From Neobacillus novalis NBRC 102450 (GTDB lineage Bacteria; Bacillota; Bacilli; Bacillales; Cytobacillaceae): 64,000 nt of DNA. The notes below the pieces were generated by a model. The model had not been told where the DNA came from and ran no database searches. It saw nothing but the letters and a program-made list of their open reading frames with translations. The DNA is taken from assembly GCF_001591805.1 (NCBI RefSeq), contig NZ_BCVP01000015.1, positions 124,001 to 188,000 of the forward strand. The letters are read 5' to 3'. The position numbers were made by a program, and so were the translations under genes. Shown piece after piece: positions 27,626-36,544 of this stretch (positions within the stretch are counted from its first letter, which is position 1; every line of letters starts with the position of its first letter).

Positions 27626-28825
27626 ATGAGGGCAAAAGTAAACTCAAACGAATTGATTGAACAAACAGAGAAATATGGCGCAAATAATTATCATCCACTG
27701 CCAATTATTATCTCCCGTGCAGAAGGTGTCTGGGTGGAAGATCCAGAAGGAAACAAATATATGGATATGCTTAGTGCTTATTCTGCCGTAAACCAGGGCC
27801 ACCGCCATCCGAAAATCATTCAAGCATTAAAGGATCAGGCAGATAAGGTAACGTTAACCTCACGTGCTTTCCACAATGACCAGCTCGGTCCATGGTATGA
27901 AAAGATTTGTCAATTAACGAAAAAAGAAATGGTCCTGCCAATGAACACAGGTGCGGAAGCGGTTGAGACGGCTGTTAAAGCTGCTCGGCGCTGGAGCTAT
28001 GATGTAAAGGGTGTCGCCGAAGACCAAGCAGAGATTATAGCCTGTGTTGGCAATTTTCACGGCAGAACAATGACAGCGGTTTCGCTATCCTCTGATGATG
28101 AATATAAGCGCGGCTTTGGACCGATGCTTCCTGGGATTAAGCTGATCCCTTATGGTGATTTAGAGGCATTAAAAGCCGCAATTACGCCAAACACGGCAGC
28201 GTTTCTAATCGAACCAATTCAAGGAGAAGCGGGGATTGTGATTCCACCGGAAGGCTTTATCAAGGCAGCCTTTGATGTTTGTCAGGAAAATAATGTCCTC
28301 TTTATTGCTGATGAAATTCAAGCAGGCTTGGCACGGACGGGAAAAATGTTTGCTTGCGAGTGGGAGGGGATTGAGCCTGATATGTATATCCTCGGTAAAG
28401 CACTCGGCGGCGGCGTATTTCCTATCTCATGTGTCGTGGCCAATAAGGATATATTAGGCGTCTTTAATCCGGGATCACATGGTTCTACCTTCGGCGGAAA
28501 CCCGATGGCTTGTGCTGTTTCGATTGCGTCTCTTGATGTGCTGGTGGATGAGAAACTCGCTGAAAGATCCTTAGAGCTTGGAGAGTATTTTATAAATAAA
28601 TTAAAAGAGATTAACAATCCACGGATTAAGGATGTTCGCGGACGCGGATTGTTTATTGGTGTGGAACTGACAGAACCAGCGCGTAAATATTGTGAACAAT
28701 TAAAAGACAATGGACTACTGTGTAAGGAAACACATGATACGGTCATTCGGTTTGCGCCGCCGCTTGTCATTAGTAAAGAAGAGTTGGATTGGGCGATTGA
28801 GCGGATTAACAAAGTATTAGGATGA
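27626..28825 (+). CDS. rocD: Ornithine aminotransferase
   Basis: 399 residues, PLP class III aminotransferase. It converts ornithine plus 2-oxoglutarate to glutamate semialdehyde and glutamate in arginine breakdown. The N-terminal [40 protein letters not shown], and the PLP lysine in [10 protein letters not shown] near residue 253 are clear. It is followed 21 bases later by rocG, so the two genes form an operon that turns ornithine-derived carbon into 2-oxoglutarate. GGGAGGG precedes the ATG. Confidence 0.96.
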   Translation: MRAKVNSNELIEQTEKYGANNYHPLPIIISRAEGVWVEDPEGNKYMDMLSAYSAVNQGHRHPKIIQALKDQADKVTLTSRAFHNDQLGPWYEKICQLTKKEMVLPMNTGAEAVETAVKAARRWSYDVKGVAEDQAEIIACVGNFHGRTMTAVSLSSDDEYKRGFGPMLPGIKLIPYGDLEALKAAITPNTAAFLIEPIQGEAGIVIPPEGFIKAAFDVCQENNVLFIADEIQAGLARTGKMFACEWEGIEPDMYILGKALGGGVFPISCVVANKDILGVFNPGSHGSTFGGNPMACAVSIASLDVLVDEKLAERSLELGEYFINKLKEINNPRIKDVRGRGLFIGVELTEPARKYCEQLKDNGLLCKETHDTVIRFAPPLVISKEELDWAIERINKVLG

Positions 28826-28846
28826 AAAATAACTAGGGGTGCCAAA

Positions 28847-30118
28847 ATGGGGACTACTGATGGAGATGGAAAGAAACAGGAGATGTTAAACCTTCTTACA
28901 TCAACACAGATTGTTATTCATGATGCATTAAAAAAATCAGGCTACAACGAGGAGATGTATCACTTATTAGCAGAACCTATCCGGACAGTCAGTGTTAGGA
29001 TTCCTGTCCGGATGGATGACGGCTCTACAAAAATCTTCAGCGGATTCAGGGCCCAGCATAATGATGCAGTTGGACCGACAATGGGCGGTGTCCGCTTTCA
29101 TCCGCGGATAAATGTTGATGAGATAAAGGCGTTATCGATGTGGATGAGCCTAAAATGCGGCATCGCCGATTTACCCTTCGGGGGAGGAAAGGGCGGAATT
29201 ATCTGTAACCCGCGCACCATGTCATTTGGTGAGCTTGAACGTTTAAGCCGCGGCTATGTCCGGTCTATCAGCCAAATTGTCGGCCAAGTTAAGGATATAC
29301 CGGCACCGGATATGTATACAAATTCGCAGATTATGGCCTGGATGCTGGATGAATACAGCTCTCTCCGTCAATACGACTCCCCCGGCTTTATCACTGGGAA
29401 ACCGCTCGTGCTTGGTGGCTCTGAGGGCCGTGAAAAAGCAGGTGCTAAGGGCGTAATCATTTGTATCGAAGAAGCGGCAAAAAGGCGTGGGATTCAATTG
29501 AAAGGCGCTCGTGTAATCATCCAAGGATTTGGAAATGCCGGAGGCTACATCGCTAAATTTCTCCATGATTCAGGAGTGATTATCGTCGGGATTTCCGATG
29601 TTTATGGGGCGATTTATCATCCAGATGGCTTGAATATAAATTATCTGCTCGACCGCCGTGACAGCTTTGGTACAGTGACGACACTGTTTGAGGGTGCAAT
29701 TACGAACCAAGCATTGCTCGAGCACGACTGTGATATTTTGGTGCCGGCGGCTGTTTCAAACCAGATTACCGCCGAAAATGCAGGCAGCATCAAAGCCGGT
29801 ATTGTAGTGGAAGCAGCGAATGGGCCGACGACGCTGGAAGCAACCAAGATTCTTACAGAACGCGGGATTTTGTTGGTTCCCGATGTGCTGGCCGGTGCGG
29901 GCGGCGTCACCGTTTCCTATTTTGAGTGGGTTCAAAATAACCAGGGATATTATTGGACGGAAGAGGAAGTAGCCGTGAAATTACGGGAAAGGCTCGTCAA
30001 ATCATTCAATGATGTTTATGACCTTGCCGAAAGCCGCAATATCAGTATGCGGTTAGCTGCATATATGGTTGGGGTCAGAAAAATGGCAGAGGCCTCCCGT
30101 TTTCGAGGTTGGCTTTAA
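28847..30118 (+). CDS. rocG: Catabolic NAD-glutamate dehydrogenase
   Basis: 423 residues, length typical of RocG/GudB. It deaminates glutamate to 2-oxoglutarate and ammonia. The substrate and catalytic lysines are in MSLKCGIADLPFGGGKGGI near residues 100-120. The Rossmann motif GFGNAGGYIAKFL is near residue 225. It is in one operon with rocD, which supports an arginine/ornithine catabolic role (RocG rather than GudB); sequence alone does not separate the two. GGGGTG lies upstream of the ATG. Confidence 0.93.
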   Translation: MGTTDGDGKKQEMLNLLTSTQIVIHDALKKSGYNEEMYHLLAEPIRTVSVRIPVRMDDGSTKIFSGFRAQHNDAVGPTMGGVRFHPRINVDEIKALSMWMSLKCGIADLPFGGGKGGIICNPRTMSFGELERLSRGYVRSISQIVGQVKDIPAPDMYTNSQIMAWMLDEYSSLRQYDSPGFITGKPLVLGGSEGREKAGAKGVIICIEEAAKRRGIQLKGARVIIQGFGNAGGYIAKFLHDSGVIIVGISDVYGAIYHPDGLNINYLLDRRDSFGTVTTLFEGAITNQALLEHDCDILVPAAVSNQITAENAGSIKAGIVVEAANGPTTLEATKILTERGILLVPDVLAGAGGVTVSYFEWVQNNQGYYWTEEEVAVKLRERLVKSFNDVYDLAESRNISMRLAAYMVGVRKMAEASRFRGWL

Positions 30119-30120
30119 TT

Positions 30121-30158
30121 GAAATCCTTGCATCCATTGATGCGGGGAATTTTTTTCG
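30121..30158 (+). terminator. Terminator after rocG
   Basis: ATCC-TGCATC / GATGCGGGGAAT imperfect stem, then TTTTTTT. Confidence 0.65.
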
Positions 30159-30236
30159 GAATAAATAGGAAATCATGATTTTTGCAAAACAACTTCGAAT
30201 ACATAATAATTAATAGTGAAAAGGATGGTGTTTATT

Positions 30237-31400
30237 TTGCAAAATTTCACTTTTTGGAATCCCACTAAATTGATTTTTGGAGAAGGCCAGCTCGAGCAAT
30301 TGAAAAAAGAAGTTCCACTTTACGGAAAAAAGGTTTTGCTGGTTTATGGCGGCGGCAGTATTAAACGGAGCGGCCTTTATGATCAAGTTATCGCACTTTT
30401 AGGAGAAATTGGAGCCGAAGTGTTTGAACTAGCCGGGGTCGAGCCCAATCCGCGCATATCTACGGCCCGTAAAGGGGTGGGTATCTGTAAGCAAGAAGGA
30501 ATTGAATTCCTTTTAGCCGTGGGCGGCGGAAGTGTCATCGATTGTACTAAATTAATCGCAGCAGGCGCCAAATATGACGGCGATGCCTGGGATTTAGTCG
30601 TTAAAAAAGCGTTCGCTCATGAGGCGCTGCCGTTTGGTACCGTGTTGACACTTGCGGCAACCGGTTCAGAAATGAATGCCGGCTCGGTGATTACGAATTG
30701 GGAAACAAATGAAAAATACGGCTGGGGTAGTGCTGTGACATTCCCGAAATTCTCTATTTTAGATCCAGTTAATACGTTCACAGTCCCTAGAAACCAAACG
30801 ATTTATGGAATCGTCGATATGATGTCGCATGTGCTTGAACACTATTTTCATCTCGAGGAGAATACCGATTTTCAGGATCGTATGTGTGAATCATTGCTCA
30901 CCACTGTGATCGAAACGGCACCCAAATTACTGGCGGACCTTGAAAACTATCAGCACCGGGCCACGATTCTTTACAGCGGCACGATGGCATTAAACGGGAT
31001 TTTAAATATGGGGTATCGCGGCGATTGGGCAACCCATAACCTAGAACATGCGGTATCCGCAGTCTATGACATCCCGCATGGCGGCGGACTCGCGATTTTA
31101 TTCCCGCACTGGATGGAGCATAACTTAAGCGTGAAGCCGGAACGCTTTCAGCAGCTTGCGGTTAGAGTGTTTGGTGTTGACCCTAAAGGGAAAAGTGCGG
31201 AAGAGGCGGGACGCGCGGGAATTAGCAAATTACGAGAATTCTGGAATAGCATTGAGGCACCAGCTCGGTTAGCGGACTATGATATTGATGACCAGAAGCT
31301 TGCGCTTATGGCCGATCGTGCAATGGCAAATGGCGAATTTGGTAATTTTGCGAAATTAAATCGTGAAGATGTTTTAGCGATTTACCGTGCTTCATTATAA
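30237..31400 (+). CDS. yugJ: Iron-containing alcohol dehydrogenase YugJ
   Basis: 387 residues of the butanol-dehydrogenase type. It has [14 protein letters not shown], the NAD-site stretch [12 protein letters not shown] near residue 93, and metal-ligand His residues in [29 protein letters not shown]. subtilis YugJ is very similar. The physiological aldehyde or alcohol is unknown. The start is TTG at 30237 ([14 protein letters not shown] follows), six to nine bases after AGGATGGTG; a GTG at 30216 lacks a ribosome site. Confidence 0.92.
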   Translation: MQNFTFWNPTKLIFGEGQLEQLKKEVPLYGKKVLLVYGGGSIKRSGLYDQVIALLGEIGAEVFELAGVEPNPRISTARKGVGICKQEGIEFLLAVGGGSVIDCTKLIAAGAKYDGDAWDLVVKKAFAHEALPFGTVLTLAATGSEMNAGSVITNWETNEKYGWGSAVTFPKFSILDPVNTFTVPRNQTIYGIVDMMSHVLEHYFHLEENTDFQDRMCESLLTTVIETAPKLLADLENYQHRATILYSGTMALNGILNMGYRGDWATHNLEHAVSAVYDIPHGGGLAILFPHWMEHNLSVKPERFQQLAVRVFGVDPKGKSAEEAGRAGISKLREFWNSIEAPARLADYDIDDQKLALMADRAMANGEFGNFAKLNREDVLAIYRASL

Positions 31401-31408
31401 GTGAGGAC

Positions 31409-31438
31409 AGGCTCGGGCGTTTTGCTCGAGCCTTTTTA
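31409..31438 (+). terminator. Terminator after yugJ
   Basis: AGGCTCG / CGAGCCT stem followed by TTTTT. Confidence 0.8.
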
Positions 31439-31440
31439 TG

Positions 31441-31550
31441 TGTTTTGGCTTCCAAAAAATGTCTAAATAGCCAAAACCCTTCGAAAAATAGCCAAAACTC
31501 CTTCAAAAGTAGCCAAAACCCTTCGAAAAATAGCCAAAACTTTATTTTGT
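31441..31550. repeat. 21-bp tandem array (TAGCCAAAAC core)
   Basis: TAGCCAAAAC begins at 31468, 31489, 31510 and 31531, a period of exactly 21 bp. Between cores is CCTTCGAAAAA or a variant. An inverted copy, TGTTTTGGCT, is at 31441-31450. No gene uses it; the minus-strand reading frame through it is only a seven-residue repeat (FWLFFEG-like). Confidence 0.88.
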
Positions 31551-31676
31551 AAGGAAATCGGAGGCAATTGTGAAAAATTTGTCTAAAATGGGTTCGCTTA
31601 CATAAGTGGACCTTCCTTGATATTCCGCCCGTCTTTCGATAAAGTGGTAGTGAAAATATATTTAGGAGGATCATAC

Positions 31677-33023
31677 ATGACACACTTGCGTTTTGATTAC
31701 TCGAAAGCCCTCACTTTCTTTGGGGAACATGAACTTACATATTTAAGGGATGCTGTTAAAGTTGCCCATCATTCTTTGCATGAGCAAACAGGTGCAGGCA
31801 GCGACTTTTTAGGCTGGATTGGCCTGCCAACGAACTATGACAAGGAAGAATTCTCACGCATTCAAAAGTCGGCTGAAAAAATCAAAGCTGATTCCGATGT
31901 TCTCCTTGTGATTGGGATTGGCGGTTCCTATCTAGGGGCAAGAGCGGCGATTGAAATGCTGCAGCATAGCTTCTATAATGCCCTTCCGAAAGAAAAACGG
32001 AAAACGCCGCAAATCATTTTTGTCGGCAACAATATTAGCTCATCATATATGAGTGATGTAATCGACCTCCTTGATGGCAAGGATTTCTCCATCAACGTCA
32101 TCTCTAAATCAGGGACGACAACAGAACCAGCGATTGCCTTCCGGATTTTCCGCAAACTCCTTGAGGAAAAATACGGCGTAGAGGAAGCGCGCAAACGAAT
32201 TTATGCGACAACAGACAAAGCAAGGGGTGCCTTAAAAACATTAGCCAACGAAGAAGGCTACGAAACTTTTGTGATTGCTGACGATATCGGCGGACGTTAC
32301 TCCGTTTTAACAGCAGTCGGATTACTGCCGATTGCTGCCAGCGGTGCAGACATTGAAAAAATGATGGCGGGTGCTGGCCAGGCCCAAGAAGACTTCGGTC
32401 ATTCAGAGCTTGAAGACAACCTAGCCTACCAATACGCGGCGGTAAGAAATGCGCTATATAATAAAGGCAAAACCATCGAAATGCTGATTAACTATGAGCC
32501 TGGTCTGCAGTATTTTTCAGAATGGTGGAAGCAGCTGTTTGGTGAAAGCGAAGGCAAAGACCAGAAAGGTATTTTCCCAGCTTCAGCCAACTTCTCAACA
32601 GACCTTCATTCGCTTGGTCAATATGTTCAAGAAGGACGGCGCGATTTGTTTGAAACGATTATCAAGGTTGAAAAGCCCCGCCGTGAGCTGACGATTGAAG
32701 CAGTCGAGTCGGACTTAGATGGTCTCAATTATCTAGCCGGAAAATCGCTTGACTTTGTAAACAATAAAGCATTTGAAGGAACGATGCTTGCCCACACCGA
32801 TGGCGGCGTGCCAAACCTCATTGTTACGATTCCAGCGATGGATGAATATACATTTGGCTACCTTGCCTACTTCTTCGAAAAAGCCTGTGCGATGAGCGGC
32901 TACCTGCTTGGTGTCAACCCATTCGATCAGCCAGGGGTTGAGGCCTATAAGGTTAATATGTTTGCGTTATTAGGGAAACCTGGGTTTGAAGAAAAGAAAG
33001 CAGAATTAGAAAAACGCTTGTAG
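31677..33023 (+). CDS. pgi: Glucose-6-phosphate isomerase
   Basis: 448 residues, Bacillus-length PGI. It interconverts glucose-6-P and fructose-6-P. Present are [28 protein letters not shown] (phosphate binding), [30 protein letters not shown] and [11 protein letters not shown]. The ATG at 31677 is seven bases after TAGGAGGA; the frame upstream has no start with a ribosome site. It neighbours yugJ, as pgi does in B. subtilis. Confidence 0.97.
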   Translation: MTHLRFDYSKALTFFGEHELTYLRDAVKVAHHSLHEQTGAGSDFLGWIGLPTNYDKEEFSRIQKSAEKIKADSDVLLVIGIGGSYLGARAAIEMLQHSFYNALPKEKRKTPQIIFVGNNISSSYMSDVIDLLDGKDFSINVISKSGTTTEPAIAFRIFRKLLEEKYGVEEARKRIYATTDKARGALKTLANEEGYETFVIADDIGGRYSVLTAVGLLPIAASGADIEKMMAGAGQAQEDFGHSELEDNLAYQYAAVRNALYNKGKTIEMLINYEPGLQYFSEWWKQLFGESEGKDQKGIFPASANFSTDLHSLGQYVQEGRRDLFETIIKVEKPRRELTIEAVESDLDGLNYLAGKSLDFVNNKAFEGTMLAHTDGGVPNLIVTIPAMDEYTFGYLAYFFEKACAMSGYLLGVNPFDQPGVEAYKVNMFALLGKPGFEEKKAELEKRL

Positions 33024-33030
33024 AAAAACT

Positions 33031-33069
33031 AAAAAAGAGTGCTGATATGAAAATTATCAGTACTCTTTT
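33031..33069. terminator. Bidirectional terminator pgi/yugO
   Basis: AAAAGAGTGCTGATA / TATCAGTACTCTTTT stem with one mismatch and a seven-base loop. Confidence 0.85.
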
Positions 33070-34054
33070 ATTTAAATATTAATAACTGGTCGTTTTCTTC
33101 AACTGTAAATGAATGAACAGGATTAAGTACGGTATCCTCTCCTCTCTTAATGCCAATTAGGAGGAAGCCCTGATTTAACAACCTCTGGCATACTTCCCCA
33201 AAACATTTTCCAATGTCCTTTTCCTCCGCCATAAAAGACGACAATTTGACTTCCTGTAACTGATGGACAACGTTTGATAACAGCCCGTCACCGTTAGAAT
33301 GCAAACTGTTGACCATAAAGACACTCGTCAATTTATTTGATTGAATTACTTCATCCGCGCCGGCCCTTAATGCATTGACCACCTGCTCAGCCGTTAAAAT
33401 TTCAACAATGCATTTAACTTGAGTGCATAAACCTTTAATCGTCAGCAGCGTTAAAATGCTATTCATGTCCGCCTGGAGTTCATCATTTCCCCGGTCGGCG
33501 GTGATCAGCACTTTCTCTGCGTGCTGAATATCGCTTTTGAGAATCGTTTCATCCACATGCCCTTTCCCCTGAATAAAATGAACAAATCTTGATTTAACCG
33601 GGTTTGCTTCAAGCGTTTCGTCAATCAAGACAATCATTTGCGGAATGCTAACGCTTGTCAGCTTATGAATTAACTCTCTCGATCGCTCGTTCCAGCCGAT
33701 GATGATGATATGACCCGTTCCTTTAAAGGGGATTCTGCCTTCGGAAAAGGCATCTTGTTTGGTAACGGCAGCTGCTGCCAAGGTTCCAAAATAGGAGGAG
33801 ACAATGCCGACTCCAAGTAAGATTAAGATTAGCGCCGTTAGCCTGCCTAGGAAAGAATGGGGAACATAATCGCCATAGCCCACCGTTGAAGCAGTAATAA
33901 TTGCCCACCAAATGCCATCGAAAATTGAAGGGAAGGTATCAGGCTCTAAAAAATGAATGGAAATTCCAAATGTTAGAAATACTAGAAGTGCAATGAATAG
34001 AATGCGGACTAGGAGCGGCAATCGTAAGAAGCTTATATAAACTCTGTTTGGCAC
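33068..34054 (-). CDS. yugO: Potassium channel YugO (pore plus RCK domain)
   Basis: 328 residues. Two membrane helices flank a pore loop with the selectivity filter TVGYGD near residue 58. The C-terminal cytosolic RCK/TrkA-N domain starts at HIIIIGWNERSRELIHKL near residue 112. In B. subtilis YugO releases K+ for electrical signalling in biofilms. The start is GTG at 34054, six bases after AGAGGTG; another GTG at 34063 overlaps that site. Confidence 0.92.
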   Translation of the reverse strand: MPNRVYISFLRLPLLVRILFIALLVFLTFGISIHFLEPDTFPSIFDGIWWAIITASTVGYGDYVPHSFLGRLTALILILLGVGIVSSYFGTLAAAAVTKQDAFSEGRIPFKGTGHIIIIGWNERSRELIHKLTSVSIPQMIVLIDETLEANPVKSRFVHFIQGKGHVDETILKSDIQHAEKVLITADRGNDELQADMNSILTLLTIKGLCTQVKCIVEILTAEQVVNALRAGADEVIQSNKLTSVFMVNSLHSNGDGLLSNVVHQLQEVKLSSFMAEEKDIGKCFGEVCQRLLNQGFLLIGIKRGEDTVLNPVHSFTVEENDQLLIFK

Positions 34055-34252
34055 GACCGACACCTCTTTCTACTACTTATTATGGACAAAAAAGCCCAAT
34101 CTGATAATTAAAAAATGGCATATTTTAACTAGGTCAATGTTCACAAAAAGTTCTAATCTTTTTCTAATAACTACTTGTTTTCAATTGTTAAACCTTATAA
34201 ATTATGGTTAATAACATGTTTATAGTTACAATGAGGAAAGAGGGTTGCAGAC

Positions 34253-34423
34253 ATGGGTATTGGTTTGAACACACTTCTATCAACTATCGAAAAAACAAGG
34301 CTGGAAATGATTCATTTAGCCGATCTTTACGGTTATTCGAATTCAAAGGTTGTCCAATGCAGCCAGAAACTCGATTCCCTATTAAATGTTTATTATAAAA
34401 AGAATGAAAATCATTTATCATAG
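34253..34423 (+). CDS. Spo0E-like aspartyl-phosphate phosphatase
   Basis: 56 residues, a short gene easily missed. It has the Spo0E pattern: a first helix IEKTRLEMIHLADLYGYSN, then the signature S-Q-K-L-D (SxxxD) in VVQCSQKLDSLLNVYY. Such proteins dephosphorylate Spo0A~P and delay sporulation. AGAGGG lies about 11 bases before the ATG at 34253. A strong terminator follows the stop. Which member of the family (YnzD, YisI and so on) is not clear. Confidence 0.88.
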   Translation: MGIGLNTLLSTIEKTRLEMIHLADLYGYSNSKVVQCSQKLDSLLNVYYKKNENHLS

Positions 34424-34424
34424 T

Positions 34425-34458
34425 AAAAAACCTTCCAATTTAGTTTGGAAGGTTTTTT
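34425..34458. terminator. Bidirectional terminator
   Basis: AAAAAACCTTCCAA / TTGGAAGGTTTTTT, a perfect 14-base stem with a six-base loop. Confidence 0.92.
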
Positions 34459-34459
34459 G

Positions 34460-35053
34460 TTACTCCTCGTCCGTGTCATCGACCCGATAGCTCAACATAA
34501 TATAGGCGTATTTAGATTTTTGATTTAGCTGTTCCTCGGTGAGGTTGGGCAGGCTTGATTCCTCAATGGTTTCCACCTGATGCGCTTGATCATGAATCGA
34601 GCGCATCATTCGATCGTGTGAGGTTTCCCATTCTCTGCCCGTCAAGGTCGGCAGGCTAATCATTAAATTCACTTGTTTATCAAAATCGGGCTTACCTTTT
34701 TTTAATTCTGATTGAAGAAGCCTCAGGCCGGGCTGGAGCAGTTTCATGATTTCCTCCATAACGGTGCCATGATGTTCCTTTAACAATGCCTCATCAAGCT
34801 CAAAACTATGGCCGGCAGCTTGTGTCCGCTTATAGTATTTTTCAATTAAATTCCCCTGCTGACGGGTTTCAACCAGCTCTAGCAGGCCTGCTTCCTCGAG
34901 CTTTTTAACGTGGTAGTATAACCTCGATGGCTTCTCATTCAATTCCTCGGCAATTTGACCGACGGTAACAGCTTCTTTGGCAATGTCCAAGATTCCTCTT
35001 TTTCTAACATCTAACATCATTTTGGCTATTTCAATATCATCGATTTTTTTCAC
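34460..35053 (-). CDS. ArsR/HTH_20-type transcriptional regulator
   Basis: 197 residues. A winged helix at residues 15-75 (TVGQIAEELNEKPSRLYYHVKKLEEAGLLELVETRQQGN) fits ArsR-type or HTH_20 regulators; the C-terminal half is helical and may sense a ligand. The gene lies six bases after the MFS transporter gene in one operon, so it probably controls that exporter. Start GTG at 35053 with GGGGGTAAG upstream. Confidence 0.87.
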   Translation of the reverse strand: MKKIDDIEIAKMMLDVRKRGILDIAKEAVTVGQIAEELNEKPSRLYYHVKKLEEAGLLELVETRQQGNLIEKYYKRTQAAGHSFELDEALLKEHHGTVMEEIMKLLQPGLRLLQSELKKGKPDFDKQVNLMISLPTLTGREWETSHDRMMRSIHDQAHQVETIEESSLPNLTEEQLNQKSKYAYIMLSYRVDDTDEE

Positions 35054-35059
35054 AAATAC

Positions 35060-36337
35060 TTACCCCCAAGTTTCATTAACAACCGGTTCTGCTGACTCAG
35101 GAACAGATTCGGTTTGCTGATTAGCAGACAGGCTTTTATAGCCCTTTAGGAAGGGCATGAATCCAGCGACGATGACAAGCAGGGCCCCCGATATCGCTGT
35201 TCCATACAATACGCCGATTTCTTTCGATAGCCATCCGCCAAACAAGATACCAATGATCGACGAGGTACTGGCTGTGATCCCCAGTAATGAGGAGCCCCTG
35301 CCTCTAAAGGCGGACGGAGTTATTTTTAAAAAGATGCTGCTTAACGGAACATTTAAAAAGGCATTTAGTACTCCTGTCATTATACTCCAAATATAGACAG
35401 GAAAGATGCCATAAAGTAATTGAAGCGTATCAAGCGGAATGATTACTACCATCAAAACCCCAATTGCGGCTGTACCCAGTAAAAAAATGGTACTTGGTTT
35501 CAATTTCTTAAGGGCATAGGGAGCGGCAAAACCAGCGCCGAAAATAACACCAACAGCTGAAGCCGCTTCAATAAAACCAAAATGAAAGGCGGAAACATGA
35601 AACTCATTGGTGAGGACGGCAATAAGATTGGTATTCAATATTCCGCAGACAAGGGTGATCGGCATCAGCAGGATGAGCAGGAATCGTAAGGCCGGCATCC
35701 CGATGACCTCTTTCACACCCGAGCCAATCGTGCTGAAGTATGATTCAGAAGATTGAGCAGCTGCCAATTTATTCTTACCAAGATTTCGTAACGAGAGAAT
35801 GAACAAAGCTGAAACGGCAAAGGTCACAGAATCAATCGCAAAAATAAAATTGTAATTGTTGGTCATCATTAACAGCGCGCCAGCTGAAGGACCGATGATA
35901 TCCATTGCCGCCCTTGTCGATTGTGACAGAGAAATCGCCTGCTGAATATGTTCTTCCCCAACAAGGTCAGGTATCGATGAAGAACGGGCCGGATCGAACA
36001 GGGCAGAACCAAGACCCTGGAAAGCAATTAAGATAATCAGCGCTACGGCAGAGTGGTGGAAGGGAATCATTAAGCAGACAATCCCCATCCGATAGAAATC
36101 GGCCCCGACCATTAGCCATTTTCGGTTGTATTTATCCGCTAACGGGCCTAGGAAGATACCAAAGAAAGCAGTTGGGAGAAGCTGAGCGAAAATGACCAGA
36201 CCAATGGCTAGCGGGTCCTTCGTTAAGGTCGCGACTAAGTAGACAATCGCAATTCTTGTAAATCCATCCCCTAATTGTGAAACGATTTGCCCAAGCCAAA
36301 ACCGCAGGTAATTCCGGTTTTTAAGAATTTTAAACAT
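35060..36337 (-). CDS. MFS efflux transporter (12 TM type)
   Basis: 425 residues with about 12 membrane segments. The N-terminal NYLRFWLGQIVSQLGDGFTR and the loop LADKYNRKW match the MFS_3 / macrolide-efflux-like group. The substrate is unknown. The start is ATG at 36337, five bases after GAGAGGATGG; the longer frame upstream has no ribosome site. It is first in an operon with the ArsR-type gene. Confidence 0.88.
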   Translation of the reverse strand: MFKILKNRNYLRFWLGQIVSQLGDGFTRIAIVYLVATLTKDPLAIGLVIFAQLLPTAFFGIFLGPLADKYNRKWLMVGADFYRMGIVCLMIPFHHSAVALIILIAFQGLGSALFDPARSSSIPDLVGEEHIQQAISLSQSTRAAMDIIGPSAGALLMMTNNYNFIFAIDSVTFAVSALFILSLRNLGKNKLAAAQSSESYFSTIGSGVKEVIGMPALRFLLILLMPITLVCGILNTNLIAVLTNEFHVSAFHFGFIEAASAVGVIFGAGFAAPYALKKLKPSTIFLLGTAAIGVLMVVIIPLDTLQLLYGIFPVYIWSIMTGVLNAFLNVPLSSIFLKITPSAFRGRGSSLLGITASTSSIIGILFGGWLSKEIGVLYGTAISGALLVIVAGFMPFLKGYKSLSANQQTESVPESAEPVVNETWG

Positions 36338-36370
36338 ATTTACCATCCTCTCGATAAAATTAAATTCACC

Positions 36371-36406
36371 GTTAAAATTTATTTTAATGATTAAATTTAT
36401 TTTAAC
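36371..36406. promoter_or_regulatory. Candidate operator of the MFS-ArsR operon
   Basis: AT-only direct repeat on the minus strand: TTAAAATAAATTT appears twice about 19-20 bases apart, just upstream of the MFS gene. Each copy is partly self-complementary. ArsR-type regulators usually bind such sites. Inference from position. Confidence 0.5.
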
Positions 36407-36544
36407 AGGAGGTTTCATAAATGTAAATACTGGAAATCCCCTTTTTTAAAAAATACCTGATACCAAATAGTGTAAAAGGAATAATTTCCAGCCAAGAAGC
36501 AGACTTTATAACGGACATACACTTTTGAATAGGGGTGTAGAGAT

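Noticed and set aside
31306..31683. Minus-strand frame of 125 codons with Phe-Trp-Leu-Phe repeats
   Set aside because: It is built from the 21-bp array and the pgi leader; no ribosome site and no family.
34204..34398. Plus-strand frame of 64 codons
   Set aside because: It overlaps the Spo0E-like gene in another frame, which has the signature and a ribosome site.
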